From contig NZ_CP130322.1 of NCBI RefSeq assembly GCF_033025475.1, positions 2,547,001-2,611,000 of the forward strand: a DNA stretch of 64,000 nucleotides. Direction: 5' to 3'. Origin of the DNA: Sphingomonas sp. C3-2 (GTDB lineage: Bacteria; Pseudomonadota; Alphaproteobacteria; Sphingomonadales; Sphingomonadaceae). Position 1 is the stretch's first letter. Every line of letters starts with the position of its first letter. Below, piece after piece: positions 53,303 through 60,578 of this stretch. The position numbers and the translations under genes are program-made. Under the pieces are notes generated by a model that saw only the letters and a program-made list of their open reading frames with translations, made no database searches and was not told where the DNA came from.

Positions 53303-53624
53303 GCACGGTGCCGGGTGGGATTGGTTCGCATGCGATGCCGTCCCCATCCGCATCCAGCTGTGATCGATAGCCTGGCATGCCGCGATGAATTGGCGCGGCT
53401 CCCGCGGCACGCGCGAAATCGCAATAAGGATAATAGCGGTAACTGGCTACGCTCGAGGCGATCGGGCGTAGCGTGTCCCAGAAGAAGATTCCGCAAAATG
53501 TAAGGGTGCTGAGCGCCGCAACGGTCAGTGGAAAGCGCCAATCCTTTCGCGGTGGCCTTGCGTCGGGCCGCCAGTGCCATCGTTCCTGCGGTGCCTTGCG
53601 GAAAATCGGAAATTTCCTGATCAT
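53280..53624 (-). CDS. Excalibur calcium-binding domain protein
   Basis: A 114-residue protein with one membrane helix (about 29-48, PLTVAALSTLTFCGIFFWDTL) and a C-terminal excalibur domain: YPYCDFARAAGAAPIHRGMPGYRSQLDADGDGIACEP, with the paired Cys and the DADGDG calcium loop. Excalibur domains occur in surface or nuclease-linked proteins; the function here is unknown. ATGs at 53624 and 53633 both fit; 53624 has AGGGG at 9 nt. Its coding end overlaps the DsbA-like gene on the other strand. Confidence 0.8.
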   Translation of the reverse strand: MIRKFPIFRKAPQERWHWRPDARPPRKDWRFPLTVAALSTLTFCGIFFWDTLRPIASSVASYRYYPYCDFARAAGAAPIHRGMPGYRSQLDADGDGIACEPIPPGTVLSRQRGF

Positions 53625-53737
53625 TTGTCCCATCCCCTGCCGGCCAGCGTAATCCGCTTTTCGCCTGCCGGGAATATCTGTGCGCGCCGGGGCAGAAGCG
53701 CTATGGCGGGAAGTCCGTGCCATCTTGGGATTATTCC

Positions 53738-54367
53738 ATGACGATCGCCCAGTCGATAACCGCGTTCATCCTCGCCGCCGGGCTGCTCACCATCACGCCG
53801 GGGGTCGATACCGCGATGGTGCTGCGCACCGCGGCGGTGGAGGGTACGCGGCGGGCGGGCTTTGCGGTGATCGGCATCGCGATCGGCTGTCTCGTCTGGG
53901 GGGCTGCCGTGGCGACGGGGCTGGGCGTGCTCCTCGCGGCATCCGAATTCGCCTTCACCCTCGTCAAATGGGCGGGGGCGGCCTATCTGCTCTGGCTGGC
54001 TTATGGTCTGCTGCGCCATCCGCGTTCGGGGCTGGCGATGGACGGGGCGCCGGGCGGCGGCGATGTCTCCGTGCTCGGTTGGCTGCGGCGCGGGCTGACG
54101 ACCAATTTGCTCAACCCCAAAATGGGTGTCTTCTATATTTCCTTCCTGCCGCAATTCGTGCCGCAGGGCATGCCGATGGGGCCGTACAGCTTCATGCTGG
54201 CGTCGATCCATGTCGTGCTCGGCATATTGTGGCTTGGCATCGTCATCGCCGCGACGGTGCCGCTCGGGCGTCTGCTCACGCGCCCGGCGGTCATTCGCGC
54301 GCTCGACCGGATCACGGGCGCGGTTTTCGTGATTTTCGGGGTAAGGCTGGTCTTCGCCCAGCGCTGA
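53738..54367 (+). CDS. LysE/RhtB family amino-acid exporter
   Basis: A 209-residue inner-membrane exporter with about six helices. The family start is TITPGVDTAMVLRTAAVEGTRRAGFAVIGIAIG, and the middle has WLRRGLTTNLLNPKMGVFYISFLPQFV. Members export lysine, threonine, homoserine or related compounds; the substrate here is not determined. An in-frame GTG at 53717 is upstream; the ATG at 53738 is the normal start. It ends 4 nt before the convergent GNAT gene. Confidence 0.92.
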   Translation: MTIAQSITAFILAAGLLTITPGVDTAMVLRTAAVEGTRRAGFAVIGIAIGCLVWGAAVATGLGVLLAASEFAFTLVKWAGAAYLLWLAYGLLRHPRSGLAMDGAPGGGDVSVLGWLRRGLTTNLLNPKMGVFYISFLPQFVPQGMPMGPYSFMLASIHVVLGILWLGIVIAATVPLGRLLTRPAVIRALDRITGAVFVIFGVRLVFAQR

Positions 54368-54371
54368 ACGC

Positions 54372-54884
54372 TCAGCGCGGCGTGTCGTCCGACGCGGCAA
54401 AGCCGGGGTGATATTGGACTTCGCCGTAAGGCCGCGTGTCGGTGAAGGACAGCCATTGGAAATAGCCCGGAGGCACATCGCCATATCGTAGGTGATCGTC
54501 GCTCACGAAGCCGAAGCGGCGATAATAATCGGGATCGCCGAGCAGCACGCACCCCTTGGCGCCCTCCGCCCGAAGACGCGCCAGCCCCTCGTTGATCAGC
54601 GCCGCGCCAATGCCGCGTTGCTGCCGGTCGGGCCGCACCGCGACGGGGCCAAGGCCAAGCCAGCCGTCCTCGCGCCCGTCGATCTGCACCGGCGAGAAGG
54701 CGATATGGCCGATGACCTCGCCGTCGTCTTCGGCGATCAGCGACAGGCTGAGCGCGCCGGCGCTGCGCAGCGCCTCGACGATCGCCGCCTCGGTGCCGCT
54801 GCTGTGCGGCGCGGTGGCGAAGGCGGCGGTGACGACCTGCCGGATCTCGGCCGCGTCCCCGGCGGTTTCGGGACGGATGATCAT
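54372..54884 (-). CDS. GNAT family N-acetyltransferase
   Basis: A 170-residue acetyltransferase with motif A, LGPVAVRPDRQQRGIGAALINEGL, which binds acetyl-CoA, and the LLGDPDYYRRFGFVSDDHLRYGDVPPGYF tail typical of the YhbS-like group. Substrate unknown. The ATG lies 4 nt after the rlmE stop, so it is the last gene of a ppx/gppA-rlmE-GNAT run. It is convergent with the exporter gene. Confidence 0.9.
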   Translation of the reverse strand: MIIRPETAGDAAEIRQVVTAAFATAPHSSGTEAAIVEALRSAGALSLSLIAEDDGEVIGHIAFSPVQIDGREDGWLGLGPVAVRPDRQQRGIGAALINEGLARLRAEGAKGCVLLGDPDYYRRFGFVSDDHLRYGDVPPGYFQWLSFTDTRPYGEVQYHPGFAASDDTPR

Positions 54885-54888
54885 TGGA

Positions 54889-55566
54889 TCAGGCGTCTGC
54901 CTCAGCACGGCCCTTGAAACCCTGCGCCACGACATACCATTCGGACGAATCCTTGCGGCTGGCCGGTGGCTTGGCGTGCTTCACGGTGGTGAAGTTGCGC
55001 TTGAGGATGGTGAGCAGCGCGTGATCGGTGCCGCCTGCAAACACCTTGGCAATGAAGGTGCCACCGGGTTCGAGCGTGTGGATCGCGAAATCGACTGCGG
55101 TTTCGACCAGCGCCATGGTGCGCAGGTGATCGGTCTGCGCATGGCCCACGGTGTTCGCCGCCATGTCCGACATGACGAGATCGGCGGGGCCGCCCAGCGC
55201 GGCTTCCAGTTGCTCGGGTGCGCGGTCGTCCATGAAATCCATCTGGAAGATGGTGACGCCGTCGATCGGGTCGGTCGGCAGCAGATCGATGCCCACCACT
55301 TCCGAACGGGGCGATTTTTTGCGTGCCACCTGGCTCCACCCGCCGGGCGCAATGCCAAGGTCGACGATGCGCTTGGCGCCCTTCAGGATCCCGAACTTCT
55401 CGTCGAGCTCAATGAGCTTATACGCCGCTCGGCTGCGATAGCCCTCGGCCTTCGCCTTTTTGACATAGGGGTCGTTCAGCTGCCGTTCCAGCCAGCGCGT
55501 CGACGCCGCAGTGCGCCCCTTGGCCGTGCGCACGCGTTGCCGCGTACCCGATCCACCCCGGCTCAT
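54889..55566 (-). CDS. rlmE: 23S rRNA (uridine(2552)-2'-O)-methyltransferase RlmE
   Basis: It methylates the ribose of U2552 in the 23S rRNA A-loop, a late step of 50S maturation. The 225-residue protein has the FtsJ fold: YRSRAAYKLIELDEKF (first catalytic Lys), IVDLGIAPGGWSQVA (SAM site), LVMSDMAANTVGH (catalytic Asp), GGTFIAKVFAG (Lys) and SSEWYVVAQGFKG (Glu). The ATG overlaps the ppx/gppA stop by 4 nt. Confidence 0.95.
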   Translation of the reverse strand: MSRGGSGTRQRVRTAKGRTAASTRWLERQLNDPYVKKAKAEGYRSRAAYKLIELDEKFGILKGAKRIVDLGIAPGGWSQVARKKSPRSEVVGIDLLPTDPIDGVTIFQMDFMDDRAPEQLEAALGGPADLVMSDMAANTVGHAQTDHLRTMALVETAVDFAIHTLEPGGTFIAKVFAGGTDHALLTILKRNFTTVKHAKPPASRKDSSEWYVVAQGFKGRAEADA

Positions 55567-56621
55567 CTGAACGTCCTTTCACGCGCCATCAACAATCTCA
55601 AAATCCCTTCGCGAATCCCGCGGTCGGCGATCCCTAGCCGTTCGGCCGGCCAGATGTCGATGATCGCTTCAAGGATCGCGCAGCCCGCAACGACCAGATC
55701 GGCGCGCTCGGCGCCGATACAGGGCTGGCGCTGGCGATCGGGCATCGACATGCGCGACAGCCGGTCGCTGATGTCGCGCATCGCATGGGCGGGCACGATC
55801 AGCCCGTCGATCGCGTTGCGGTCATAGGAGGTGAGCTTGAGGTGGACGCTGGCCAGCGTCGTCACCGTGCCGCTTGTTCCCAGCAGGCGGATGTCGTTCC
55901 GGCCGGGCTGCGGCAGGCGCTTCGCGAATCCGGCAAAGCTTTGGGCGACGCGCGTCTTCATCCGCTGATAGGCGGCGATCCGCGCGCCTTCGTCATCGCT
56001 GCACGCCTCGGGCTCGCTCTCGGTCAGCGATACCACGCCCCAAGGCGCGCTCAGCCAGTCGACGATACGCGGCGCGCCGTGTTCGGTGTCGACAAGCACC
56101 AGCTCGGTCGATCCGCCGCCGATGTCGAAGATCAGCGCGGGGCCGTTGCCGGGCTCCAGCAGGACATGGCAGCCCATCACCGCCAGCCGTGCCTCTTCCT
56201 CGGCGCTGATGATGTCGAGCGCGATTCCCGTCTCGCGGTAGACGCGGTCGATAAAGGCCTGGCCGTTGGTCGCCTGCCGGCACGCCTCGGTCGCCACCGA
56301 GCGGGCAAGCGTGACATGGCGTCGCTTCAGCTTTTCGGCGCAGATCGAAAGGGCAGCGATCGCGCGTTCGATCGCGGCGTCGCTCAATTTCCCGGTTGCG
56401 GCCAGCCCTTCGCCCAATCGCACGATTCGCGAAAAGGCGTCGATCACGACAAAGCCTTCGCCCTCGGGCTTGGCGATTAACAATCGGCAATTGTTGGTGC
56501 CGAGATCCAGCGCCGCATAGGCGCCTTTTTGAGACCAGCGCGTCGGAACGGGCTGCCTCCTTGCCGCTTTGCCCGCAATACGTTCGGGCCGCCGCGGCGA
56601 TGGCATGGAACGCTGCACCAT
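55563..56621 (-). CDS. Ppx/GppA phosphatase family protein
   Basis: An actin-like-fold phosphatase of 352 residues acting on polyphosphate or pppGpp. Motifs are ALDLGTNNCRLLIAKP, SRIVRLGEGL, RSVATEACRQATNG and IFDIGGGSTELVLV; LLGTSGTVTTLA comes later. It has only the two-domain short form, without the C-terminal HD-type domains of full exopolyphosphatase. ATGs at 56621 and 56606 are both in frame, neither with a clear ribosome site. It is the first gene of a three-gene run with rlmE and GNAT. Confidence 0.9.
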   Translation of the reverse strand: MVQRSMPSPRRPERIAGKAARRQPVPTRWSQKGAYAALDLGTNNCRLLIAKPEGEGFVVIDAFSRIVRLGEGLAATGKLSDAAIERAIAALSICAEKLKRRHVTLARSVATEACRQATNGQAFIDRVYRETGIALDIISAEEEARLAVMGCHVLLEPGNGPALIFDIGGGSTELVLVDTEHGAPRIVDWLSAPWGVVSLTESEPEACSDDEGARIAAYQRMKTRVAQSFAGFAKRLPQPGRNDIRLLGTSGTVTTLASVHLKLTSYDRNAIDGLIVPAHAMRDISDRLSRMSMPDRQRQPCIGAERADLVVAGCAILEAIIDIWPAERLGIADRGIREGILRLLMARERTFR

Positions 56622-56758
56622 GGCCGTGTGTCACTCTTATTTCTCATCCGGAACGGGAATACCGCCGGTACTTGGTGCCCAGACTATCGATTGGCAGAAA
56701 AACGTGCAAGGCGGCGTTGACAGGCGGGCAACTCCCCCGTATTCGGCCCCCCACACGC

Positions 56759-56832
56759 TGCCCCGTCGTCTAAAGGTAAGACTACGGACTCTGACTCCGT
56801 CAATCGAGGTTCGAATCCTCGCGGGGCATCCA
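56759..56832 (+). tRNA. tRNA-Gln (anticodon CTG)
   Basis: A complete cloverleaf of 74 nt. The acceptor arms are TGCCCCG and CGGGGCA, the anticodon stem ACGGA/TCCGT holds the loop CTCTGAC with anticodon CTG, and the T arm is CGAGG-TTCGAAT-CCTCG. The discriminator is T and the CCA end is encoded. It reads CAG codons. A strong terminator lies about 150 nt downstream. Confidence 0.95.
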
Positions 56833-56982
56833 ACCTTCCGAAAAATCTATGAAATTTCCCTTCGGGGATCGCCGCGTGGCGCTGCGCTGCCGCGCCGTTG
56901 GCGCGCTCCCGCCTACGCACATCTACGCATATCGCGCGCCCGCTTCGGCCGGGTAGGGAAAGGACATCATTCCTCTCTACTT

Positions 56983-57013
56983 GCCCCGCTGGCCCACGGC
57001 GGGGCATTTTTTT
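56983..57013 (+). terminator. Intrinsic terminator downstream of tRNA-Gln
   Basis: GCCCCGC and GCGGGGC form a 7-bp stem with a 9-nt loop, followed by A and seven T residues. It is the strongest rho-independent terminator in the window, about 150 nt after the tRNA. The stretch between holds no gene that I can support. Confidence 0.9.
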
Positions 57014-57026
57014 GTCCGCTGCACGG

Positions 57027-57061
57027 CAAAAGGCGAGGGGAAGCGTTGCTTTCCCTCGCCT
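57027..57061 (-). terminator. Intrinsic terminator of the urcA-type gene
   Basis: A 14-bp stem with one G-T pair (57031-57044 with 57048-57061) closes a 3-nt loop. On the minus strand it is followed by TTTT. It lies about 40 nt after the UrcA-type stop. It is back to back with the plus-strand terminator at 56983-57013, isolating the two units. Confidence 0.8.
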
Positions 57062-57102
57062 GCACTGGGGTCGTCATGTGTGCGGGGCCATCCCCGAAGC
57101 GC

Positions 57103-57429
57103 TTATTGACGCGATGCGAGCCGGTCGGTGCCGCTCACCGCCATGGCGATGATTCGGTCGCGTTCGGTCGAAACCCGTGCCAACGTCTCGGTCTGGCACT
57201 GGTGGACCTTGTTCTGCGCGGCCAGATCGGAACTCGATGCCATGCCGCAGGCATCTGCGACCGCCATCTCCAACCGGCGGTCAAGCGTCGCGCGGCCCTT
57301 GGCGGTGCTCAGGTCGAGATCGGCATAGTGCACCGTCCGGGTTTGCGGGCCATAGCCCAGGGTCTGGGCGATCGCGGGTGATACGCACAACGCACTGCCC
57401 AGCGCGAAAAGCGCAAGCATCGTCTTCAT
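57103..57429 (-). CDS. UrcA family protein
   Basis: A 108-residue exported protein. The signal peptide (1-21, ending SPAIAQ) is followed by the UrcA core VHYADLDLSTAKGRATLDRRLEMAVADACG, with two Cys (ACG and VHQC) that could form a disulfide. UrcA proteins are common in sphingomonads and caulobacters; the function is unknown. The ATG at 57429 is preceded by GGAGAG. It is divergent from a LysR gene across 123 nt and may be its target. Confidence 0.85.
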   Translation of the reverse strand: MKTMLALFALGSALCVSPAIAQTLGYGPQTRTVHYADLDLSTAKGRATLDRRLEMAVADACGMASSSDLAAQNKVHQCQTETLARVSTERDRIIAMAVSGTDRLASRQ

Positions 57430-57528
57430 ATGTCTCTCCATGAAATGCCCGAAAGCCGACAGCGCTGGCGTCGGCCTATTCCTAGCGCATCCCGCCGAGT
57501 CCCGACGAACAACGATGTTGCGCACCCG

Positions 57529-57546
57529 TTCTGCGAAAGTGCAGAA
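57529..57546. promoter_or_regulatory. Dyad TTCTGC-N6-GCAGAA in front of the LysR gene
   Basis: A perfect 6-bp inverted repeat with a 6-nt spacer, ending 6 nt before the LysR-type ATG. A second dyad, GCCGAC-N9-GTCGGC, lies further upstream in the same intergenic region. Either may be the operator of the divergent urcA/LysR pair; a dyad this close to the start suits autorepression. Confidence 0.45.
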
Positions 57547-57552
57547 TGCGGC

Positions 57553-58455
57553 ATGCTCGACTGGAACGACCTGCGGTATTTCCTGGCGGTGGCGCGAACC
57601 GGCAGCACGCTCTCTGCGGGGCGCAGCCTGCGGGTGAGCCAGACGACGGTGGCGCGGCGCGTTTCTGCGCTCGAGCAGGCGCTGGATCTAGTCCTCTTCG
57701 ATCGGCTGCAATCCGGCTATGTCCTCACCCCCGCAGGCGAGGCGCTGGTGCCGCAGGCCGAGCAGGTCGAAGGCGCGATTGCCGTCTTCGCCGATTCCGC
57801 CGCCGGGCAGGCGCGCGACCTGAAGGGCACGGTGCGGCTCACCACGCAGGAAATCTATGCGATCACGGTGCTCGCCCCGCTGCTGCGCGATCTCCACGAA
57901 CTCCATCCCGATATCCGTATCGAGCTCGATACCTCGGACGAACTGCGCGATCTGGCATCGGGCGGGGCAGATATCGCGCTGCGCACCGAGATCCAGCCCA
58001 GCGGCGCCGGGCTGGTCGGGCGCAAGATCGCTGCCGATAGCTGGACGGTCTATTGCTCAAAATCCTACGCCGCCAAGCACGGCAAGCCGCGCCGCCCGCG
58101 CGATCTGCAGGGGCATACGCTGATCGGCGGGGGCGGGGAGGGGGTGTGGCGCATCTACGGCGCGTGGCTGCGGCAGCATGCGCTCGAGGAATCGGTGGTG
58201 ATCCATCACGATTCGCCCACCGGGCTCTTGTCCGCCGTCCGTTCGGGCTTTGGCATCGCGGTGCTGCCCTGCTTCATCGCCGACGGCGAATCCGATCTCA
58301 TCCGCTGCATGCCCCCCGTCCACGGCGAGGAACGCGGGCTGTGGCTGATGACGCACGAACGGCTGCGCCACACCCCGCGCGTGCGCGCGGTGCTCGATTT
58401 TCTGGGGGAGCGCCTCCAGCACGCCGCGCGCGCATCGCTTTCGGCGCTGGTGTGA
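57553..58455 (+). CDS. LysR-family transcriptional regulator
   Basis: A 300-residue LysR protein with an N-terminal winged helix-turn-helix (LRYFLAVARTGSTLSAGRSLRVSQTTVARRVSALE) and a periplasmic-binding-like effector domain. GMLDWNDLRYF is the usual start. It resembles the subgroup of sphingomonad LysR regulators with a VSQTTVARRV recognition helix. The inducer is unknown. It is divergent from the urcA-type gene, the arrangement typical for LysR regulators and targets. Confidence 0.9.
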   Translation: MLDWNDLRYFLAVARTGSTLSAGRSLRVSQTTVARRVSALEQALDLVLFDRLQSGYVLTPAGEALVPQAEQVEGAIAVFADSAAGQARDLKGTVRLTTQEIYAITVLAPLLRDLHELHPDIRIELDTSDELRDLASGGADIALRTEIQPSGAGLVGRKIAADSWTVYCSKSYAAKHGKPRRPRDLQGHTLIGGGGEGVWRIYGAWLRQHALEESVVIHHDSPTGLLSAVRSGFGIAVLPCFIADGESDLIRCMPPVHGEERGLWLMTHERLRHTPRVRAVLDFLGERLQHAARASLSALV

Positions 58456-58509
58456 AGCACTGGGCGGCGTGAGCATATTCGAAACAGGCAGCTGCCACGT
58501 GTCATAAAA

Positions 58510-58548
58510 AGCCGCCGTTCCGGATGCGCCGGCGAAGCGGCTATTGTT
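58510..58548 (+). terminator. Possible terminator hairpin after the LysR gene
   Basis: AGCCGC (58510-58515) can pair with GCGGCT (58537-58542), with an inner CCGG/CCGG pair, followed by ATTGTTT. The stem is interrupted and the T-run is poor. Confidence 0.35.
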
Positions 58549-58550
58549 TG

Positions 58551-58582
58551 AAACGGCAGCTAACGACCACTTGTTGCCGTTT
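58551..58582. repeat. Inverted repeat AAACGGCA-N16-TGCCGTTT
   Basis: A perfect 8-bp inverted repeat in the AT-richer stretch before the orphan gene. It marks the left side of an atypical islet that has another inverted repeat (AACGGCC/GGCCGTT) on its right. No transposase or target duplication is visible. Confidence 0.55.
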
Positions 58583-58685
58583 AAGCTATCCTCTGTAACA
58601 CCACATAGCGGCCATAGGCATTTCCCCTTGATTATGGCGAAGGGGCGAGGCCGCAGAGGAAAGATATGTTTGCCGCGAGACTGAA

Positions 58686-59225
58686 ATGATACTCATTCCT
58701 TACCTCCTATTGGCCGCCGCAAGTGCGCCCCCATCAACCATGCCGCCAATTACGCTGGTTTGCCGTCGTGACAACGCTGGGCATTGCTTGCCAGTCGGGC
58801 TTTCGCCGCCCGCCCAATTGCTCCGTGAAGAGCATGATCGGGCGGCAGCGATCTATGAGCCTTATTGGGTTTGCTATTGGCAAGCGCTGAAAACCCATAA
58901 AGATTTTGGAACGTCCGATGCTCAAAGGGCAAAGAAAACTATGTCTTCTGCTGTCGATGCATGCGCAAGTTCAAAAGCATCAGCTGACAGCAACATGGAT
59001 ACCTTTCTTCGTCCTCTAGAGATTTATGGAGACGATACACACAAACGTTTTATTCGTGATTACTTCCGTAGTTCAGCCGGAGATATATTTCTCGACAAAA
59101 GAGCTTTTGCGGCGGGACAGCATGACGCATATATTCGGACGCACGAAGCATACCAGAAATTCTTATTGGGGCAGATAGAAAACGCTCTAAATCAGACATC
59201 ACGGCATAAAGCTGACAAAGACTAA
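58686..59225 (+). CDS. Orphan exported hypothetical protein of low GC
   Basis: I do not recognise this 179-residue protein. It begins with a hydrophobic segment MILIPYLLLAAASA, likely a signal peptide, then a Cys-containing region (LVCRRDNAGHCL) and predicted helices with charged and aromatic residues. Base composition is clearly AT-richer than all neighbours, with unusual codons (AAA, TTT, CAA common), suggesting recent acquisition. The ATG is preceded by GAGACTGAA; a weak site. Flanking inverted repeats mark the islet. Confidence 0.6.
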   Translation: MILIPYLLLAAASAPPSTMPPITLVCRRDNAGHCLPVGLSPPAQLLREEHDRAAAIYEPYWVCYWQALKTHKDFGTSDAQRAKKTMSSAVDACASSKASADSNMDTFLRPLEIYGDDTHKRFIRDYFRSSAGDIFLDKRAFAAGQHDAYIRTHEAYQKFLLGQIENALNQTSRHKADKD

Positions 59226-59521
59226 GGCTTGTTTGCTGCGCCCAGTTCGAGGTCGCCACAACGGCCAAAGTCGGGCTGCGCTTTTCCCTAAGCGGCCGTT
59301 CTGCAAGCCACTCAAGCAAGACATCACGGAATGCGTTGGGAAAGTCCGCTTCCCCGACAAAGTTGCCGATCCGCCCCATAAGTCCGCCGCGTGAGCCCCC
59401 ACACTTCGTCGGAATGTAGCCACGCCGCCTGACCTGAGCCGCCCCGCCTTGTGCGCGGTGCATCGGGTGTGCGCGACGACGCACTTGCATCTTGCGCGGG
59501 GTTGCACCACCACCCGCCACC
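59226..59521. other. Gene-poor stretch after the orphan gene (296 nt)
   Basis: No convincing gene. It contains the inverted repeat AACGGCC (59260-59266) / GGCCGTT (59294-59300) and a T-rich TTTTCCC between. Minus-strand reading frames cross it but look like chance frames in mixed composition. It is the right flank of the atypical islet. Confidence 0.5.
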
Positions 59522-60448
59522 ATGTTTGCGGCACTTGGCGTGGTTCTTCCGGTATTTTCGCTCATCGCCATTGGTTGGGCGGTCGGGCGCAAGGGATTGC
59601 TCCCCGATAATGCCGTCGATGTCCTGAACGGTTTCGTCGTCCGCCTCGCGCTGCCCGTGCTGCTGTTCCAGTTCGTGGCCGAGGCCGATTGGAAAACGCT
59701 TTGGCATCCGGGCTTTGCCGCCGCCTTTGCGCTGGGCGTCGCATCGGTCTTCGGGCTTACCTATATCGGCTATGCGCGCGGCGGCTCGGTTGCCGATCGC
59801 AGCATCGCTTCGCTCGCCGCCGCCTATGCCAACACCGCCTTCATGGGCATCCCGATCAGCGTCGCCTTGTTCGGGCAGACGGGGATGGCGGCGGCGGTGG
59901 TTGCCTCGCTGCTCACGGTCGGCGCGATTTTCGCCATCGCGATCCTGCTCGTCGAGATCGACGTGCACCGCAGCAAGGGCTGGGCGCAGGCCAGCGCGGG
60001 GGTGGCGATCTCGCTTGCGCGCAACCCGCTGGTATCGGGCCCGATATTGGGGGGCGTCTGGGCGCTGGGCGGGCTGCCGCTGCCCGCCCCCGTCCATCAA
60101 TTGCTGAGCCTTTTGGGCGCGGCGGCATCGCCCGTCGCGCTCGTCACCATCGGGCTGTTCCTGGCGGCGATGCCGCGCAGCGCGGACAAGGCGCCCGTCG
60201 CGCCGCTCGTCGTGATGAAGCTTTTTGTCCAGCCGCTGGTCACGGCATTCTTCGTCTGGCTGCTCGCGGTGCCAGCCCCCTGGGGCGGGCTCGCCATCCT
60301 CATCGCCGCGTTGCCGACGGGAACGGGGCCCTTCATGGTCGCCAAGCTCTATGAGCATGAGGCCGCGCTCACCGCGCGCGTGATCCTCATCACCACCATC
60401 CTCTCGGCGGTTACCATCTCGGTGCTGATCGCGCTGCTCGGCGTCTGA
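59522..60448 (+). CDS. AEC family (auxin efflux carrier-like) transporter
   Basis: A 308-residue membrane protein with about ten helices. Family landmarks are VLPVFSLIAIGWAVGRKGLL at the N terminus, VRLALPVLLFQFVAE, the ANTAFMGIPISVALFG crossover and PTGTGPFMVAKLYEHEA in the second half. Members carry malonate, auxin-like acids or other carboxylates; the substrate is not determined. An upstream in-frame start at 59492 would add a Pro-rich stretch and is not preferred. Confidence 0.9.
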   Translation: MFAALGVVLPVFSLIAIGWAVGRKGLLPDNAVDVLNGFVVRLALPVLLFQFVAEADWKTLWHPGFAAAFALGVASVFGLTYIGYARGGSVADRSIASLAAAYANTAFMGIPISVALFGQTGMAAAVVASLLTVGAIFAIAILLVEIDVHRSKGWAQASAGVAISLARNPLVSGPILGGVWALGGLPLPAPVHQLLSLLGAAASPVALVTIGLFLAAMPRSADKAPVAPLVVMKLFVQPLVTAFFVWLLAVPAPWGGLAILIAALPTGTGPFMVAKLYEHEAALTARVILITTILSAVTISVLIALLGV

Positions 60449-60578
60449 TCCCCACGCGCGGCTTGCCTTTTGCGCCCGCAGACGCCACATCTGCGGCCGT
60501 ACCAGTAGCGGGAGGATATCATGAACGACCGGAAGACCATCGCAACCTGCTGTGTCTCCCCTCGTTTCCTGGTGTCTT

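Noticed and set aside
56759-56832. tRNA-Gln as an integration site for a genomic island
   Set aside because: No repeat of the tRNA 3' end and no integrase were found downstream; the atypical islet is 1.7 kb away beyond ordinary genes.
59050-59592. Minus-strand frames across the gap and orphan gene (59050-59592, also 59199-59534)
   Set aside because: They run antisense through the orphan gene and the start of the AEC gene, with low-complexity basic sequence and no ribosome site.
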